Source: Clostridia bacterium
GTDB lineage: Bacteria; Bacillota; Clostridia; UBA1212; UBA1255
Reading direction: 5' to 3'
Length of the DNA stretch: 42,993 bases
NCBI GenBank assembly: GCA_017517275.1
Contig: JAFWZX010000037.1
Coordinates: 1 to 42,993 of the forward strand
Shown here one piece after another: positions 24,384-34,764 of this stretch (positions are counted from its first letter, which is position 1; every line of letters begins with the position of its first letter). Under the pieces are notes generated by a model, which was given only the letters and a program-made list of their open reading frames with translations, was not told the DNA's origin and searched no databases. Position numbers and translations under genes: made by a program.

Positions 24384-25034
24384 TCAGATACCTTTTAAGC
24401 CGAGTGCATAAAGTGAATTTTGTAATGACTCTTCAATATCATTTTCACTCTGTACATTCACTAAGCTTCCCTTTGCACGATAGAAATCAATCAATGGTTT
24501 TGTACTTTCATTGTAAGTAACTAACCTCTGCTTTATAACTTCCGGTACGTCATCAGGTCTTTGAACTACCTTGCCTCCGCAAGCATAACATATCTCTCCA
24601 TGAGGAGGATTAAATTCTAAGTGATAACTGCGCTTGCAGTTAGGGCAAATTCTGCGTAGTGACAATCGTCTTAAAACAACCTCTTCTGATATCACTATAT
24701 TTAATACCTTAAGTAATTTTGATTTTGTCTTACCTAAGATCTCCTCAAGGGCTTCCGCCTGAGCAAGTGTTCTGGGGAAGCCATCGAGAATAAATCCATT
24801 TTTACAATCTTCTTGAGAAATTCTGTTGTCTACCATGTTTGTAGTAACATCATCAGGAACAAGGTTTCCTTTTGAAATGTAGCTGTTTGCAATTATGCCT
24901 AACTCTGTCTGAGCTTTAATGTTCTCTCTGAAAATATCTCCTGTGGAAATATGAGGAACGTTTAATATTTTTGAAAGCTCAACAGCTTGTGTGCCTTTTC
25001 CAGCACCCGGGGCGCCTAATAAAACTAAGTACAT
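24384..25034 (-). CDS. adk: Adenylate kinase, zinc-lid type
   Basis: 216 aa. P-loop GAPGAGKGTQ, NMP-binding ISTGDIFRE, LDGFPRT, and a LID with two Cys pairs (RICPNCKRSY and ICYACGGKV) that bind a structural zinc, as usual in Gram-positives. Interconverts ATP, ADP and AMP. Between secY and map, the standard spc-operon position. Confidence 0.98.
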   Translation of the reverse strand: MYLVLLGAPGAGKGTQAVELSKILNVPHISTGDIFRENIKAQTELGIIANSYISKGNLVPDDVTTNMVDNRISQEDCKNGFILDGFPRTLAQAEALEEILGKTKSKLLKVLNIVISEEVVLRRLSLRRICPNCKRSYHLEFNPPHGEICYACGGKVVQRPDDVPEVIKQRLVTYNESTKPLIDFYRAKGSLVNVQSENDIEESLQNSLYALGLKGI

Positions 25035-25053
25035 GGTAACATCCTCCCGAGTA

Positions 25054-26391
25054 TCAATCTAAGAAGCCTCTGTAATTTCTCATGAGGAGCTGAGCTTCTA
25101 TCTGGCGTACTGTTTCCAGCGCAACACCTACAAGAATCAATACTGTCGTGCCGCCGAACCATAAGTTGATTGATCCGAGATCGCTGTTGAAAAGAGAGCA
25201 GATCAACTGAATTACAGTCGGGAATACAGCGAGTACCGCAAGGAATATCGCACCAAACCATGTGATTCTGTGTGATGATTTCTTAATAAAGTCAGCTGTA
25301 GGAGCACCAGGTCTAAGGCCCGGTATAAATCCGCCGTTTTTCTTAAGGTTATTAGAAATGTCAACCGGATCGAAGTATACAATGTTATAGAAGAACGTAA
25401 ATCCTACGATAAGCAATGCATATACTATAACATATCCCCAAGAGTCTCCTGCTGAGAATGAATTGATAAATCCGGCAAAGCCTTTTGTCTGTCCTGATTT
25501 TCCAAGGAAAGCTACGATAGTAGCAGGGAACTGCAATAAAGACATTGCAAAGATAATCGGTAAAACACCCGAGGAGTTAACCTTAAGCGGAATATGTGTG
25601 CTCTGTCCGCCATAAACTTTGTTTCCAACAACCTTCTTTGCATATTGTACAGGAATACGTCTTTCTCCGCCTTCCATCCATACAACTGCAACGATAACAG
25701 CAAGGAATACAACTAATATTGCGATAGCAACAAAAATATTGAAATACCATTTTCCAAAGATGTCTCCGCTGACTACAATGTCGTAAAGGCTAACTGCAGC
25801 ACGAGGACCTGCAGAGATAATACCGGCAAAGATAATCATTGAGATACCGTTACCAATACCCACTTCCGTAATCTTTTCACCTAACCACATAAGTGCAGCT
25901 GTACCGGCTGTAAATGTGATAATCATGAGCAGGAATGTAAATAAATCAAATTTGCCCGGAGCAGCAAAAAGATTAATTGTTGTTGCTTCGTTATTAATAT
26001 TGAAGTAAAGCATTACAGACTGGAGCAAGCCAAGTGCAATAGCAGCGTAACGTGTCCACTGTGATATCTGCTTTCTTCCGTCAGGATCTTTCTGTTTCTT
26101 TTCCAAATAAGGAATAGCAACAGTAAGAAGCTGCATGATAATTGATGCGTTAATATAAGGGCTGATACCTAATGAGAAAATTGATACCTGCTGGAATGCT
26201 CCGCCTGACAACATATCCATAAATTTGAATAAACCGTTGCCTGCCAAAGAATCCAAAGCAGCATCCTGAAGTCCCGGTACTGTTATAAAGCAACCGATTC
26301 TGAAGATTATGATAAGAAGTAATGTCATTCCTATCTTTTTTCTCAGATCCTTTACTTTAAAAGCATTTATTAATACTTCAACTAATCTCAT
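25054..26391 (-). CDS. secY: Preprotein translocase subunit SecY
   Basis: 445 aa, ten transmembrane helices. Landmarks: LRKKIGMTLLLIIIFRIGC at helix 1, a plug region with SGGAFQQVSIFSLGISPYIN, the cytosolic loop GGERRIPVQYAKKVVG, and RPGAPTADFI. Forms the protein-conducting channel with SecE and SecG. Its ATG overlaps the rplO stop by one base. Confidence 0.98.
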   Translation of the reverse strand: MRLVEVLINAFKVKDLRKKIGMTLLLIIIFRIGCFITVPGLQDAALDSLAGNGLFKFMDMLSGGAFQQVSIFSLGISPYINASIIMQLLTVAIPYLEKKQKDPDGRKQISQWTRYAAIALGLLQSVMLYFNINNEATTINLFAAPGKFDLFTFLLMIITFTAGTAALMWLGEKITEVGIGNGISMIIFAGIISAGPRAAVSLYDIVVSGDIFGKWYFNIFVAIAILVVFLAVIVAVVWMEGGERRIPVQYAKKVVGNKVYGGQSTHIPLKVNSSGVLPIIFAMSLLQFPATIVAFLGKSGQTKGFAGFINSFSAGDSWGYVIVYALLIVGFTFFYNIVYFDPVDISNNLKKNGGFIPGLRPGAPTADFIKKSSHRITWFGAIFLAVLAVFPTVIQLICSLFNSDLGSINLWFGGTTVLILVGVALETVRQIEAQLLMRNYRGFLD

Positions 26392-26834
26392 CAGATCACC
26401 TGAGCCTTTCCTCCTAATTTTTCAATCTTTTCAGAAGCGCTCTGTGTGTATGCAGCAGCCTCAACGTTAAGCTTCTTTGTAAGCTCGCCGTTACCGAGGA
26501 TCTTAACGCCATCATACAAATCGTTAATAAGGCCAGCTTCTTGTAAAGCAGCTGCATTAACTGTAGCACCGTCTTCAAAGATATTAAGAGCATCTACATT
26601 TACTACCGCATATTTAGTAGCAAAGATTTTGTTATTGAAGCCTCTCTTAGGCATTCTTCTGTATAAAGGTGTCTGACCGCCTTCAAAGCCAGGTCTAACT
26701 CCGCCACCTGAACGAGCATTCTGACCTTTGTGACCCTTACCGGCTGTCTTACCATTGCCTGAACCATGGCCTCTGCCTTTTCTGTATCTATCTTGTCTGG
26801 AACCTGCTTCCGGACGTAAATCTTCAAGTTTCAT
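26391..26834 (-). CDS. rplO: Large-subunit ribosomal protein uL15
   Basis: 147 aa. The glycine/arginine-rich N-terminal extension ([20 protein letters not shown], then [19 protein letters not shown]) and globular C-terminal half with [16 protein letters not shown] are canonical. Late-assembly 23S rRNA binder. Between rpmD and secY; AGGAGG upstream. Confidence 0.98.
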   Translation of the reverse strand: MKLEDLRPEAGSRQDRYRKGRGHGSGNGKTAGKGHKGQNARSGGGVRPGFEGGQTPLYRRMPKRGFNNKIFATKYAVVNVDALNIFEDGATVNAAALQEAGLINDLYDGVKILGNGELTKKLNVEAAAYTQSASEKIEKLGGKAQVI

Positions 26835-26849
26835 GGTGAGAACCTCCTA

Positions 26850-27023
26850 TTATATTTCCTCAACTTTTACTAAATGACTAACTACGTTAATCATTCCTCT
26901 GACCTGAGCATTGTCTTGCTTCTCAACAAAGCTGCCAATTTTCTTCAGTCCGAGAGCAGTAACAGTCGCTTTCTGTTTTGCAACTACCTTGTTTGTACTT
27001 TTTACAAGAGTTATTTTTAACAT
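26850..27023 (-). CDS. rpmD: Large-subunit ribosomal protein uL30
   Basis: 57 aa from the ATG at 27023 (AAGGGGG upstream): [27 protein letters not shown] and [13 protein letters not shown]. Longer in-frame starts lie inside rpsE and do not belong to the family. Usual length 58-60 aa. Confidence 0.96.
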   Translation of the reverse strand: MLKITLVKSTNKVVAKQKATVTALGLKKIGSFVEKQDNAQVRGMINVVSHLVKVEEI

Positions 27024-27036
27024 TGTCAAAACCCCC

Positions 27037-27537
27037 TTATTCTGCAATCTCTTCAATAGTCTTGCCACGGAGAGCTGCAACTTCTTCGATAGTTTTTAAA
27101 GAAGAAAGAGCACTGATCGTTGCACGAACCATATTAATGGGATTATTTGAACGAAGAGACTTTGTTCTGATATCACGAATACCGGAAAGCTCGATAACAG
27201 CTCTTACAGGACCGCCTGCGATAACACCGGTACCTTCGCCAGCCGGCTTAAGAAGAACTCTTGCAGCGCCATACTCGCCTGTAATCTCATGAGGAATAGT
27301 TGTACCAACGATAGAAACATTGATAAGGTTCTTCTTCGCATCTTCAACACCCTTACGGATAGCTTCAGATACTTCGGAAGCTTTACCAAGACCGCAACCT
27401 ACTTGGCCGTTCTCGTCACCAACAACAACAAGAGCACTCCAGCTATAGTTACGACCACCCTTAACAACTTTAGTTACTTTTGCAAGATTAACCAGTTTCT
27501 CTTTAAATTCAGTTGTTTTTGAATTATTCTGTTCCAT
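27037..27537 (-). CDS. rpsE: Small-subunit ribosomal protein uS5
   Basis: 166 aa. The N-terminal dsRBD-like half contains [19 protein letters not shown] and [10 protein letters not shown]; the C-terminal half contains [20 protein letters not shown]. The N-terminal loop region where spectinomycin-resistance changes map is intact. Stop lies 13 bases before rpmD. Confidence 0.98.
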   Translation of the reverse strand: MEQNNSKTTEFKEKLVNLAKVTKVVKGGRNYSWSALVVVGDENGQVGCGLGKASEVSEAIRKGVEDAKKNLINVSIVGTTIPHEITGEYGAARVLLKPAGEGTGVIAGGPVRAVIELSGIRDIRTKSLRSNNPINMVRATISALSSLKTIEEVAALRGKTIEEIAE

Positions 27538-27555
27538 CTTATGTCCTCCTTCTGC

Positions 27556-27918
27556 TTAAAAGTTTAATCCGGCTTCACGTGCACTGTTTGCCAGTTCCAT
27601 TACTCTACCATGGTAAAGGTAACCGCCACGATCAAATACAACGTCTTTAATGCCTTTTTCGATAGCTTTTTCAGCAATCAACTTGCCAACTTCTTTAGCA
27701 GCTTCGATATTGCCACAAGATTCTAATTTGTCTTTTAATTCAAGAGTAGATGCAGCAACAAGTGTTGTTCCGGTAGTATCATCAATAATCTGAGCATACA
27801 TATGGGACAAACTTCTGAATACATTTAATCTTGGACACTCAGCTGTGCCACTGATTTTTCTTCTGACACGTACATGTTTTCTTTGACGTATCATGTTTTT
27901 ACTTAATTTTTTTGCCAT
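27556..27918 (-). CDS. rplR: Large-subunit ribosomal protein uL18
   Basis: 120 aa. [19 protein letters not shown] near the N-terminus, [18 protein letters not shown], and [20 protein letters not shown] at the C-terminus. Binds 5S rRNA with uL5. Standard length and neighbours. Confidence 0.98.
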   Translation of the reverse strand: MAKKLSKNMIRQRKHVRVRRKISGTAECPRLNVFRSLSHMYAQIIDDTTGTTLVAASTLELKDKLESCGNIEAAKEVGKLIAEKAIEKGIKDVVFDRGGYLYHGRVMELANSAREAGLNF

Positions 27919-27937
27919 GTTCGTATACCCCCTTTAA

Positions 27938-28489
27938 TTATTTTTTACCTTTTCCGCCGGTCTTACCCTCTTTACGTCTTACAAACTCGGTACTATATTT
28001 AATACCTTTACCCTTGTAAGGCTCAGGGGGTCTCTTGCTTCTGATCTTTGCAGCAAACTCGCCAACAACTTGTTTATCTGCGCCTTTAATAATAATTTGT
28101 GTCTGTGAGGGAACTTCTACAGTAATGCCTGCAGGCGGAACCATCTCGATGTTATGTGAATAACCAACTGAGAGTACAAGATTGCTACCTTGTTTAACCG
28201 CTCTGTAACCAATACCGTTGATTTCGAGAGTTTTCTCAAAACCTTTTACAACACCATCAACCATGTTGTTAATAAGAGATCTTGTAAGACCGTGAATAGC
28301 ACGATGGAACTTATCATCTGAATCTCTTGTGATAACTATTTGATTTCCTTCAACCTTTATTGATACACACTGCTGAAAAGACTGTGTAAGTTTACCCTTA
28401 GGACCTTCAACAGTAACAACATTATTCTCTGCTACTGTAACCTTAACGCCAACCGGTATATCAATAGGTTTTCTACCAATTCTTGACAT
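27938..28489 (-). CDS. rplF: Large-subunit ribosomal protein uL6
   Basis: 183 aa, two repeats of the same fold. [19 protein letters not shown] at the start, [19 protein letters not shown] in the middle, and the signature [16 protein letters not shown] near the end. Located between rpsH and rplR. Confidence 0.98.
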   Translation of the reverse strand: MSRIGRKPIDIPVGVKVTVAENNVVTVEGPKGKLTQSFQQCVSIKVEGNQIVITRDSDDKFHRAIHGLTRSLINNMVDGVVKGFEKTLEINGIGYRAVKQGSNLVLSVGYSHNIEMVPPAGITVEVPSQTQIIIKGADKQVVGEFAAKIRSKRPPEPYKGKGIKYSTEFVRRKEGKTGGKGKK

Positions 28490-28514
28490 TTTTTACCTCC
28501 AACCTTAAAATTCC

Positions 28515-28537
28515 GAGTTGTTTTTTATTCGCAACTC
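28515..28537 (-). repeat. Small hairpin between rpsH and rplF
   Basis: GAGTTG (28515-28520) pairs with CAACTC (28532-28537) around an A/T-rich 11-nt loop in the 61-base rpsH-rplF gap. On the minus strand no U-run follows. Possibly an mRNA processing or stability element; low weight. Confidence 0.4.
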
Positions 28538-28550
28538 TTTTCAGATTTAA

Positions 28551-28949
28551 TTACCATACGTACGCAAGTACTTCTCCGCCGATGCCGAGCTTACGTGCGT
28601 TTTTATCAGTCATAATACCTTTAGATGTAGATATAATTGCAATACCCATACCATTGAGAACTTTAGGTAACTCTTCAATACCTGCATAGATTCTCAAACC
28701 GGGTTTAGAAATTCTGTTAATACCTGAAATAACATTCTTTTTATTTGCTGTATATTTCAGATAAACTCTAATAACACCCTGTTTACCGTCTTCAATGGTC
28801 TGAATGTCTTTTACATATCCTTCTTCAAGTAAAATCTTTGCAATTGAGAGCTTAAGATTTGAAGCCGGAATATCTACTGATTCGTGTTTAGCTGTACCTG
28901 CGTTTCTGATACGTGTCAACATATCCGCTATAACATCACTTATTTGCAT
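28551..28949 (-). CDS. rpsH: Small-subunit ribosomal protein uS8
   Basis: 132 aa. [20 protein letters not shown] at the N-terminus and [20 protein letters not shown], then GGEVLAYVW at the C-terminus. Central 16S rRNA binder and, in enterobacteria, spc-operon autoregulator. Confidence 0.98.
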   Translation of the reverse strand: MQISDVIADMLTRIRNAGTAKHESVDIPASNLKLSIAKILLEEGYVKDIQTIEDGKQGVIRVYLKYTANKKNVISGINRISKPGLRIYAGIEELPKVLNGMGIAIISTSKGIMTDKNARKLGIGGEVLAYVW

Positions 28950-28967
28950 AGTGTCAACCTCCTTTTC

Positions 28968-29153
28968 TTACCAACTGGCTTTTTTAACGCCCGGAATCTG
29001 TCCCTTATAAGCCAATTCTCTGAAGCAAATACGGCAGATTCCGTATTTTCTCAAATATGAGTGAGGACGACCACAAATCTGACATCTGCTATATGCTCTT
29101 GTTGAAAACTTAGGAGCTCTTTGTTGTTTAATTTTCATTGATAACTTTGCCAT
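28968..29153 (-). CDS. rpsZ: Small-subunit ribosomal protein uS14, zinc type (Z)
   Basis: 61 aa from the ATG at 29153. CQICGRPH and [16 protein letters not shown] give the C-x2-C...C-x2-C zinc site; the short 61-aa length is the type Z form. An in-frame start eight codons earlier overlaps rplE and the ribosome site AAGGAGG. Confidence 0.97.
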   Translation of the reverse strand: MAKLSMKIKQQRAPKFSTRAYSRCQICGRPHSYLRKYGICRICFRELAYKGQIPGVKKASW

Positions 29154-29166
29154 AATATCCTCCTTA

Positions 29167-29706
29167 TTAGCGAGCAAACGGGATACCCATTAATCTGAGT
29201 AATTCTTTTGCTTCTTCATCAGTCTTTGCGCTTGTTACAAAGATGATATCCATACCACGAACCTTGTCGATTTTATCGTATTCGATCTCTGGGAAGATAA
29301 TCTGCTCTTTAATACCAAGGGCATAGTTACCTCTGCCGTCAAATGAGTTTGCCGGAACACCGTGGAAGTCACGGATACGCGGAAGAGCGATATTGAACAA
29401 CTTGTCAACAAATGCATACATACGCGTTTCTCTGAGAGTAACCTTACAACCAATGTTCATGCCTTCACGGATTTTGAAGTTAGCAACTGACTTCTTAGCC
29501 TTAGTAACAACAGGCTTCTGACCTGTGATTTTCTCTAAGTCAGCCATAGCTGTCTCAATTGCCTTAGGATTCTCCTTAACTTCGCCTAAACCCATATTGA
29601 TAACGATTTTCTCGAGTTTCGGAATCTCCATTGTGCTCTTGTAATTGAATTTCTCCATAAGAGCAGGAGCAACTTCATTTAAATACTTTTCTTTAAGTCT
29701 TAACAT
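29167..29706 (-). CDS. rplE: Large-subunit ribosomal protein uL5
   Basis: 179 aa. [38 protein letters not shown], and the C-terminal [19 protein letters not shown]. Binds 5S rRNA in the central protuberance. Standard length. Confidence 0.98.
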   Translation of the reverse strand: MLRLKEKYLNEVAPALMEKFNYKSTMEIPKLEKIVINMGLGEVKENPKAIETAMADLEKITGQKPVVTKAKKSVANFKIREGMNIGCKVTLRETRMYAFVDKLFNIALPRIRDFHGVPANSFDGRGNYALGIKEQIIFPEIEYDKIDKVRGMDIIFVTSAKTDEEAKELLRLMGIPFAR

Positions 29707-29725
29707 TTTATAGCCTCCCTTTCAA

Positions 29726-30094
29726 TTACTTTGAGGAATCAACGGTGTTGATATTAGCGCCGCATTTTTTACAAACACGTACTTTAACGCTCTTTCCGTT
29801 TTCTTCTACAACTGCTTTACCTGTCTTAGTAGGTTCTCCGCACTTAGGACAAACAACCATAACGTTGGAAACATGGATAGGTGCTTCCTTCTTGATGATG
29901 CCTGACTGCTGTGTACGGCCTTTTGCTCTCTGGTTCTTTGAAACCATGTTGTATCCTTCAACAATAACTTGTTCTTTTTCAGGAATCGCTACGAGAACTT
30001 TGCCTGTAACTGTCTTCGGCTTGCCGTTCTTGTCTTTTTGACGACGTGTGTTAAGAACAACTACTTTGTCACCTTTTTTAATATTCATACTCAT
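29726..30094 (-). CDS. rplX: Large-subunit ribosomal protein uL24
   Basis: 122 aa. A KOW-type start (IKKGDKVVVLNTRRQKDKNG) is followed by EGYNMVSKNQRAKG and a C-terminal four-cysteine knuckle (VVCPKCGEPTKTG and VRVCKKCGANI). One of the first proteins to assemble on 23S rRNA. GGAGG lies 9 nt before the ATG. Confidence 0.97.
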   Translation of the reverse strand: MSMNIKKGDKVVVLNTRRQKDKNGKPKTVTGKVLVAIPEKEQVIVEGYNMVSKNQRAKGRTQQSGIIKKEAPIHVSNVMVVCPKCGEPTKTGKAVVEENGKSVKVRVCKKCGANINTVDSSK

Positions 30095-30110
30095 ATCTTA
30101 TTCCTCCAAA

Positions 30111-30479
30111 TTACAGTACTTCGGGAGCGAGTGAAACGATCTTCATGAAATCTGCATCTCTTATTTCTCTCGCAACAGGTCCAAATATACGTGTTCCTCT
30201 CGGATTGAGATCATCTTTAATGATAACAGCTGCATTCTCATCAAATCTGATGTAAGTTCCGTCAGCTCTTTTAACACCTTTACGTGTACGAACTACTACA
30301 CACTTAACAACATCGCCTTTTTTTACCATACCGCCGGGAGCTGCTGCCTTTACACTACAAACGATGATATCACCGATGTTAGCATAACGTCTTTTTGAGC
30401 CACCGAGTACTTTGATACACATAAGCTCTTTTGCTCCTGTATTATCTGCAACTTTTAATCTTGTTTGCACTTGTATCAT
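30111..30479 (-). CDS. rplN: Large-subunit ribosomal protein uL14
   Basis: 122 aa, the exact usual length. [35 protein letters not shown] and [15 protein letters not shown] are canonical. It is also the docking site for RsfS, which is encoded at 38331 in this window. Confidence 0.98.
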   Translation of the reverse strand: MIQVQTRLKVADNTGAKELMCIKVLGGSKRRYANIGDIIVCSVKAAAPGGMVKKGDVVKCVVVRTRKGVKRADGTYIRFDENAAVIIKDDLNPRGTRIFGPVAREIRDADFMKIVSLAPEVL

Positions 30480-30499
30480 AACTTTACCTCTCCTTCAAA

Positions 30500-30757
30500 T
30501 CAGCGAGCTTTCTCAACGATAGAAACGAGTCTCCATCTTTTATCTTTGCTCAATGGTCTTGTTTCCATTACTTCAACAGTATCGCCGATTTTAGCTTCAT
30601 TAGCTTCATCATGAGCCTTAAGTTTGTAAGTTGTCTTTACGACTTTTTTATAAAGCGGATGCTTTACGCTGTCTGCTACAGCAACAACAATTGTCTTGTC
30701 CATCTTGTCACTGACAACTTTGCCAACTCTGGTTTTTCTTAAATTTCTTTCTTCCAT
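30500..30757 (-). CDS. rpsQ: Small-subunit ribosomal protein uS17
   Basis: 85 aa OB-fold: [19 protein letters not shown], then [20 protein letters not shown]. Standard length and position between rpmC and rplN. Confidence 0.98.
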   Translation of the reverse strand: MEERNLRKTRVGKVVSDKMDKTIVVAVADSVKHPLYKKVVKTTYKLKAHDEANEAKIGDTVEVMETRPLSKDKRWRLVSIVEKAR

Positions 30758-30786
30758 AATTCAATTGCCTCCTTGTGACATCAGAC

Positions 30787-30999
30787 TCATTGCTTTGCAG
30801 CCATTTCTTTTTCCCTGATGATTGTTTTAATTCTTGCGATATCACGCTTGATGAATTTAATCTTCATGGGATTATCAATCGGGCTTGTAGCGCTCTGATA
30901 ACGTAACTTAAATAGTTCTTTTTTTAACTCAAGCTCTTCGTTCTTCAATTCTTCGAGAGACATGCTTTTCTTTTCTTTAATGAAATCATTAGCCTTCAT
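30787..30999 (-). CDS. rpmC: Large-subunit ribosomal protein uL29
   Basis: 70 aa from the ATG at 30999, which has GGAGG at 9 nt; an ATG three codons earlier abuts that site. Two-helix hairpin: [20 protein letters not shown] and [14 protein letters not shown]. Surrounds the exit tunnel and is the trigger factor/SRP docking protein together with uL23. Start overlaps rplP by 11 bases. Confidence 0.96.
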   Translation of the reverse strand: MKANDFIKEKKSMSLEELKNEELELKKELFKLRYQSATSPIDNPMKIKFIKRDIARIKTIIREKEMAAKQ

Positions 31000-31429
31000 C
31001 TGTGTCATCCTCCATTACTTCATTCTCACGAGCGATGATTTTACATGAAACAGGTAATTTGTGCATTGCAAGTCTTAATGCTTCTCTGCTCAAGCTTTCA
31101 TCTACACCGGCAACTTCAAACAGAACTCTGCCCGGCTTAACAACTGCTACCCAGTATTCAGGAGATCCTTTACCGGAACCCATTCGCGTCTCAGCAGGCT
31201 TCTTTGTGATCGGCTTATCAGGGAAAATCTTTACCCATACTTGACCGCCTCTTTTAATTGAACGTGTGAGTGCAATACGGGCAGCTTCAATCTGGTTACT
31301 TGTAATCCAGCCACATGTTGTAGCCTGGAGTCCGAACTCGCCCTGAGAAACAACATTGCCTCTCATAGCTTTACCCTTCATTCTGCCTCTTTGTACTTTT
31401 CTATGTTTTACTCTCTTAGGCATTAACAT
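30989..31429 (-). CDS. rplP: Large-subunit ribosomal protein uL16
   Basis: 146 aa. [39 protein letters not shown], and [20 protein letters not shown]. The first ATG is kept because GGAGGAG is 8 nt upstream and family members begin M-L-x-P-K-R. A short acidic tail (MEDDTDEG) extends the C-terminus. Late-assembly protein at the A-site finger. Confidence 0.98.
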   Translation of the reverse strand: MLMPKRVKHRKVQRGRMKGKAMRGNVVSQGEFGLQATTCGWITSNQIEAARIALTRSIKRGGQVWVKIFPDKPITKKPAETRMGSGKGSPEYWVAVVKPGRVLFEVAGVDESLSREALRLAMHKLPVSCKIIARENEVMEDDTDEG

Positions 31430-31432
31430 AAA

Positions 31433-32104
31433 TTATTCTCCTCCTTCTGTTCCTGCAGCAACATTGCTTTTAGCAGTAGGAAGTACTTCTCCCTTATAAA
31501 TCCAAACTTTAACACCAATCTTGCCATATGTTGTATTTGCTTCTGCAAAACCGTAATCAATATCAGCTCTTAATGTCTGAAGCGGAATAGTACCTTCGTG
31601 GTAATGTTCGCTACGAGCAATTTCGGCACCGCCAAGACGACCGCTGCAACATGTCTTGATACCAAGAGCACCTGCACGCATTGTTCTTGTCATAACCTGT
31701 TTCATAGCTCTTCTGAAAGCTACTCTCTTTTCGAGCTGGCTTGCAATATTTTCTGCACAAAGCTGAGCATCAAGATCTACAAGTTTGATCTCTAAAATGT
31801 TGATAGTAACTGCTTTACCTGTCATTTTTTCCAGTTCTGCTTTGAGTTCATCTTTTATTGCACCGTTCTTACCGATAACAAGACCGGGTTTAGCTGTCTC
31901 AATGTTCAGAAGCAGTTTATTAGCGGTTCTTTCAATTCTAATCTTTGAAATACCTGCAGCATAAAGCTTTTTCTTTACGTATTCTCTTACTTTGTTGTCT
32001 TCAACCAGGAAAGCAGCAAAATTTTTCTTATTTGCATACCATTTAGAATCCCAATCTTTGATGATACCAACTCTGAGTCCGTGAGGATTAACTTTTTGTC
32101 CCAT
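31433..32104 (-). CDS. rpsC: Small-subunit ribosomal protein uS3
   Basis: 223 aa. [20 protein letters not shown], a KH type II domain with the V-I-G-K-N-G loop, and a C-terminal domain with [12 protein letters not shown] and [19 protein letters not shown]. Lines the mRNA entry channel. Stop is 3 bases before the rplP ATG. Confidence 0.98.
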   Translation of the reverse strand: MGQKVNPHGLRVGIIKDWDSKWYANKKNFAAFLVEDNKVREYVKKKLYAAGISKIRIERTANKLLLNIETAKPGLVIGKNGAIKDELKAELEKMTGKAVTINILEIKLVDLDAQLCAENIASQLEKRVAFRRAMKQVMTRTMRAGALGIKTCCSGRLGGAEIARSEHYHEGTIPLQTLRADIDYGFAEANTTYGKIGVKVWIYKGEVLPTAKSNVAAGTEGGE

Positions 32105-32119
32105 AATCTACTTCCTCCA

Positions 32120-32596
32120 TTAATCTCTTTCTTTCAATACAACAGTGATGTGGCTTGTTCTCTTGTTGATTCTGATTCCGCGGCCTCTTGCAGCAGCTCT
32201 ACCTCTTTTTAACGTAGGGCCCTGATTTGCGAAACATTCTGCAACATACAGCTTTTCACTATCAAGTTCAAAATTGTTAACGGCATTTGCTTCAGCAGAC
32301 TTGAGAAGCTTATAAATAATCTCTGATGCAGCTTTTGGAGTGAATCTTACGATTGCAACTGCTTCTGCCAAAGATTTGCCTCTGATAAGATCAAGTACGA
32401 TCTTAACCTTTCTTGCTGAGATGCGAGCGTTGTAAAGAATTGCTTTACCTTGATCTCTGCCAATACCGAGCACTTTGCGCTGACGCTTTGTAAGAACAGC
32501 AACACTCTTGCTCTTTGGAGTAGTAGAATTGTACTGCTCAATAATTTCGTCTCTCTTTTCCAGGAGTTCAGCTTCGCTTAAAAATCTACGTTTCAT
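32120..32596 (-). CDS. rplV: Large-subunit ribosomal protein uL22 with N-terminal extension
   Basis: 158 aa versus a usual 110-115. The conserved core begins at about residue 52 ([20 protein letters not shown]) and runs to the end ([20 protein letters not shown]). The first 50 residues ([20 protein letters not shown], then a lysine-rich stretch with [17 protein letters not shown]) are an extension with no equivalent in E. coli. The ATG has GGAGGAAA upstream and follows rpsS by 19 bases, so the long form is probably real. uL22 lines the nascent-chain tunnel. Confidence 0.95.
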   Translation of the reverse strand: MKRRFLSEAELLEKRDEIIEQYNSTTPKSKSVAVLTKRQRKVLGIGRDQGKAILYNARISARKVKIVLDLIRGKSLAEAVAIVRFTPKAASEIIYKLLKSAEANAVNNFELDSEKLYVAECFANQGPTLKRGRAAARGRGIRINKRTSHITVVLKERD

Positions 32597-32615
32597 ATAT
32601 TTTCCTCCTCCTATC

Positions 32616-32903
32616 TTAGCGCTTTACACCGCTTGATTTTTCGCTCTTATTAACATGACCTCTGTATGTTCTTGTGGGAGCGAATTCTCCAAGCTTGTGG
32701 CCTACCATTTCCTCTGTTACGTATACCGGAACATGCTTTCTGCCGTCATGAACAGCAATTGTATGTCCTACCATCTGAGGGAAAATGGTTGATGCTCTTG
32801 ACCATGTTTTAATAACGATCTTTTCATTCTTTTCGTTCATTGCCTTGATGCGAGCTAAAAGTCTCTCTTGCACGAACGGTCCTTTTTTAACAGATCTACT
32901 CAT
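32616..32903 (-). CDS. rpsS: Small-subunit ribosomal protein uS19
   Basis: 95 aa. [39 protein letters not shown], and [16 protein letters not shown] are canonical. Head protein next to uS13. Confidence 0.98.
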   Translation of the reverse strand: MSRSVKKGPFVQERLLARIKAMNEKNEKIVIKTWSRASTIFPQMVGHTIAVHDGRKHVPVYVTEEMVGHKLGEFAPTRTYRGHVNKSEKSSGVKR

Positions 32904-32917
32904 ATATAAATCCTCCC

Positions 32918-33751
32918 TTATTTGCTGTTACGTCTTCTTACAATATACTTGTCAGAAGCCTTGTTCTTCTTTCTGGTCTTGTAACCCAGAGCAGGTTTAC
33001 CCCATGGAGTTACAGGGCTAGGCATACCAACAGGTGACTTACCTTCACCACCACCATGTGGGTGATCGTTCGGGTTCATTACAACGCCTCGAACGTGAGG
33101 TCTGATACCCATATGTCTTGTACGTCCGGCTTTACCGATGTTGATATTTTCATGATCTGTATTACCAACCTGGCCGATTGTTGCCTTACATATCATCGGG
33201 ATCATTCTAACTTCACCTGAAGAAAGACGAATCTGTGCATAGTCGCCTTCTTTTGCCATAAGCTGACCGAAAGAACCTGCTGATCTCAATAACTGAGCGC
33301 CTTTGCCCGGCTTCATCTCAACGTTGTGGATAACTGTACCAAGGGGAATGTTAGCCAAAGGAAGAGTGTTGCCCGGTTTAATATCAGCATCAGGACCTGA
33401 TACAACAGTGTCACCTACGTTAAGTCCTACGGGATGAATAATATATCTCTTCTCACCGTCTGCGTAAACAAGGAGTGCAATGTTAGCTGATCTGTTAGGA
33501 TCATACTCTATTGATACAACTTTTGCCGGAATACCGTCCTTTTCACGCTTAAAGTCAATTAATCTATATTGTTTTTTATTTCCGCCGCCATGATGACGAA
33601 CTGTAATTCTACCGTATGAGTTTCTACCGGCTGTCTTCTTGAGAGATGACATTAATGACTTAATTTCACTCTTGCCTGTAATCTCATCAAATGCTGAAAC
33701 AGACATTTGTCTTCTTGACGGAGTTGTCGGATTGTACTTTTTAATAGCCAT
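32918..33751 (-). CDS. rplB: Large-subunit ribosomal protein uL2
   Basis: 277 aa. [40 protein letters not shown], and the peptidyl-transferase-near loop [17 protein letters not shown] with its invariant His. Standard length. Confidence 0.98.
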   Translation of the reverse strand: MAIKKYNPTTPSRRQMSVSAFDEITGKSEIKSLMSSLKKTAGRNSYGRITVRHHGGGNKKQYRLIDFKREKDGIPAKVVSIEYDPNRSANIALLVYADGEKRYIIHPVGLNVGDTVVSGPDADIKPGNTLPLANIPLGTVIHNVEMKPGKGAQLLRSAGSFGQLMAKEGDYAQIRLSSGEVRMIPMICKATIGQVGNTDHENINIGKAGRTRHMGIRPHVRGVVMNPNDHPHGGGEGKSPVGMPSPVTPWGKPALGYKTRKKNKASDKYIVRRRNSK

Positions 33752-33769
33752 TTCTATCGTCCTCCTACA

Positions 33770-34123
33770 TTATTCAGCGAAGCCAAAGTTCTCAATTGTA
33801 TTCTTGAACTTCTTTGTCTTCTTCTCGCCGTTTACTACATACTCAGCAGCTGCCGGATTTGTGTCAATAGTAATAATTGCTTTCTTCCATTTAGCTGTAG
33901 AACCTTCTACCATGCCGCCTGCCTGTCTGCGAGATCTCTTTTTACCATCATAACGTGCTGTGTTTACTGATATAACCTTAACTTCAAAAATCTTCTCAAT
34001 TGCTTTCTTAATGTCGATCTTTGTTGCTTTTATATCAACCACGAAAGTGTATTTACCGTCCTGAACATCAGATGAACTTTTTTCAGTAATGTGGGGACGT
34101 ACTATGATATCGTACTCGTTCAT
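33770..34123 (-). CDS. rplW: Large-subunit ribosomal protein uL23
   Basis: 117 aa, about 20 longer than usual owing to a lysine-rich C-terminal tail (YVVNGEKKTKKFKNTIENFG). Core: YDIIVRPHITEKSS, KYTFVVDIKATKIDIKKAIE, and a basic loop RYDGKKRSRRQAGG. Exit-tunnel docking site for trigger factor. Start overlaps rplD stop by 4 bases. Confidence 0.97.
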   Translation of the reverse strand: MNEYDIIVRPHITEKSSSDVQDGKYTFVVDIKATKIDIKKAIEKIFEVKVISVNTARYDGKKRSRRQAGGMVEGSTAKWKKAIITIDTNPAAAEYVVNGEKKTKKFKNTIENFGFAE

Positions 34124-34743
34124 GCGTATACCTCCGAAATCTTCTCTAAAGCTTCCTTTGTAACGATCAACTTTGTATGACGGAGAATGTCATATACGTT
34201 GATTGTGTTTACATAAGCTGTTGAAATGCCTGCGATGTTGCTTGCTGACTTAACTACGTTAAGATCTTTCTCAGGAAGAACAACCAAAGCTGAATCATCT
34301 ACATTGAGATTATCAAGAACTTTTACCATATTCTTTGTCTTAATGCTGTCAAAAGCAAGTGTGTCGAGAACGATAATATTGCTATCGATAACTTTTGATG
34401 CGAGAGAAGACTTAAGAGCAAGTCTCTTAACCTGCTTTGGAATTGTGTAGCTGTAATCTCTGGGCTTAGGTCCAAAAACGATACCGCCGTGAATCCACTG
34501 AGCTGACCTTGTGCTACCTTGTCTTGCATGGCCTGTACCCTTCTGTTTGTAAGGTTTCTTTCCGCCACCGCTTACTTCAGATTTTGTCAAAGTAGAGTGT
34601 GTACCCTGACGTTTGTTTGCGAGCTGATTTACAACTGCTGCATGCATGCAATGTACGTTAACTTCTACATCGAAAATTGCAGGATTGAGTTCGAGCTCTT
34701 CAACAACTTTACCTTCCATATTATAAACATTAACTTTTGCCAT
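34120..34743 (-). CDS. rplD: Large-subunit ribosomal protein uL4
   Basis: 207 aa. The long tunnel-lining loop is clear: GGGKKPYKQKGTGHARQGS followed by GGIVFGPKPRDYSY. uL4 is the known autogenous regulator of S10 operons in enterobacteria and in Bacillaceae by leader RNA. Followed without gap by rplW. Confidence 0.98.
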   Translation of the reverse strand: MAKVNVYNMEGKVVEELELNPAIFDVEVNVHCMHAAVVNQLANKRQGTHSTLTKSEVSGGGKKPYKQKGTGHARQGSTRSAQWIHGGIVFGPKPRDYSYTIPKQVKRLALKSSLASKVIDSNIIVLDTLAFDSIKTKNMVKVLDNLNVDDSALVVLPEKDLNVVKSASNIAGISTAYVNTINVYDILRHTKLIVTKEALEKISEVYA

Positions 34744-34764
34744 AATTTATGTCCTCCTTCCCAA

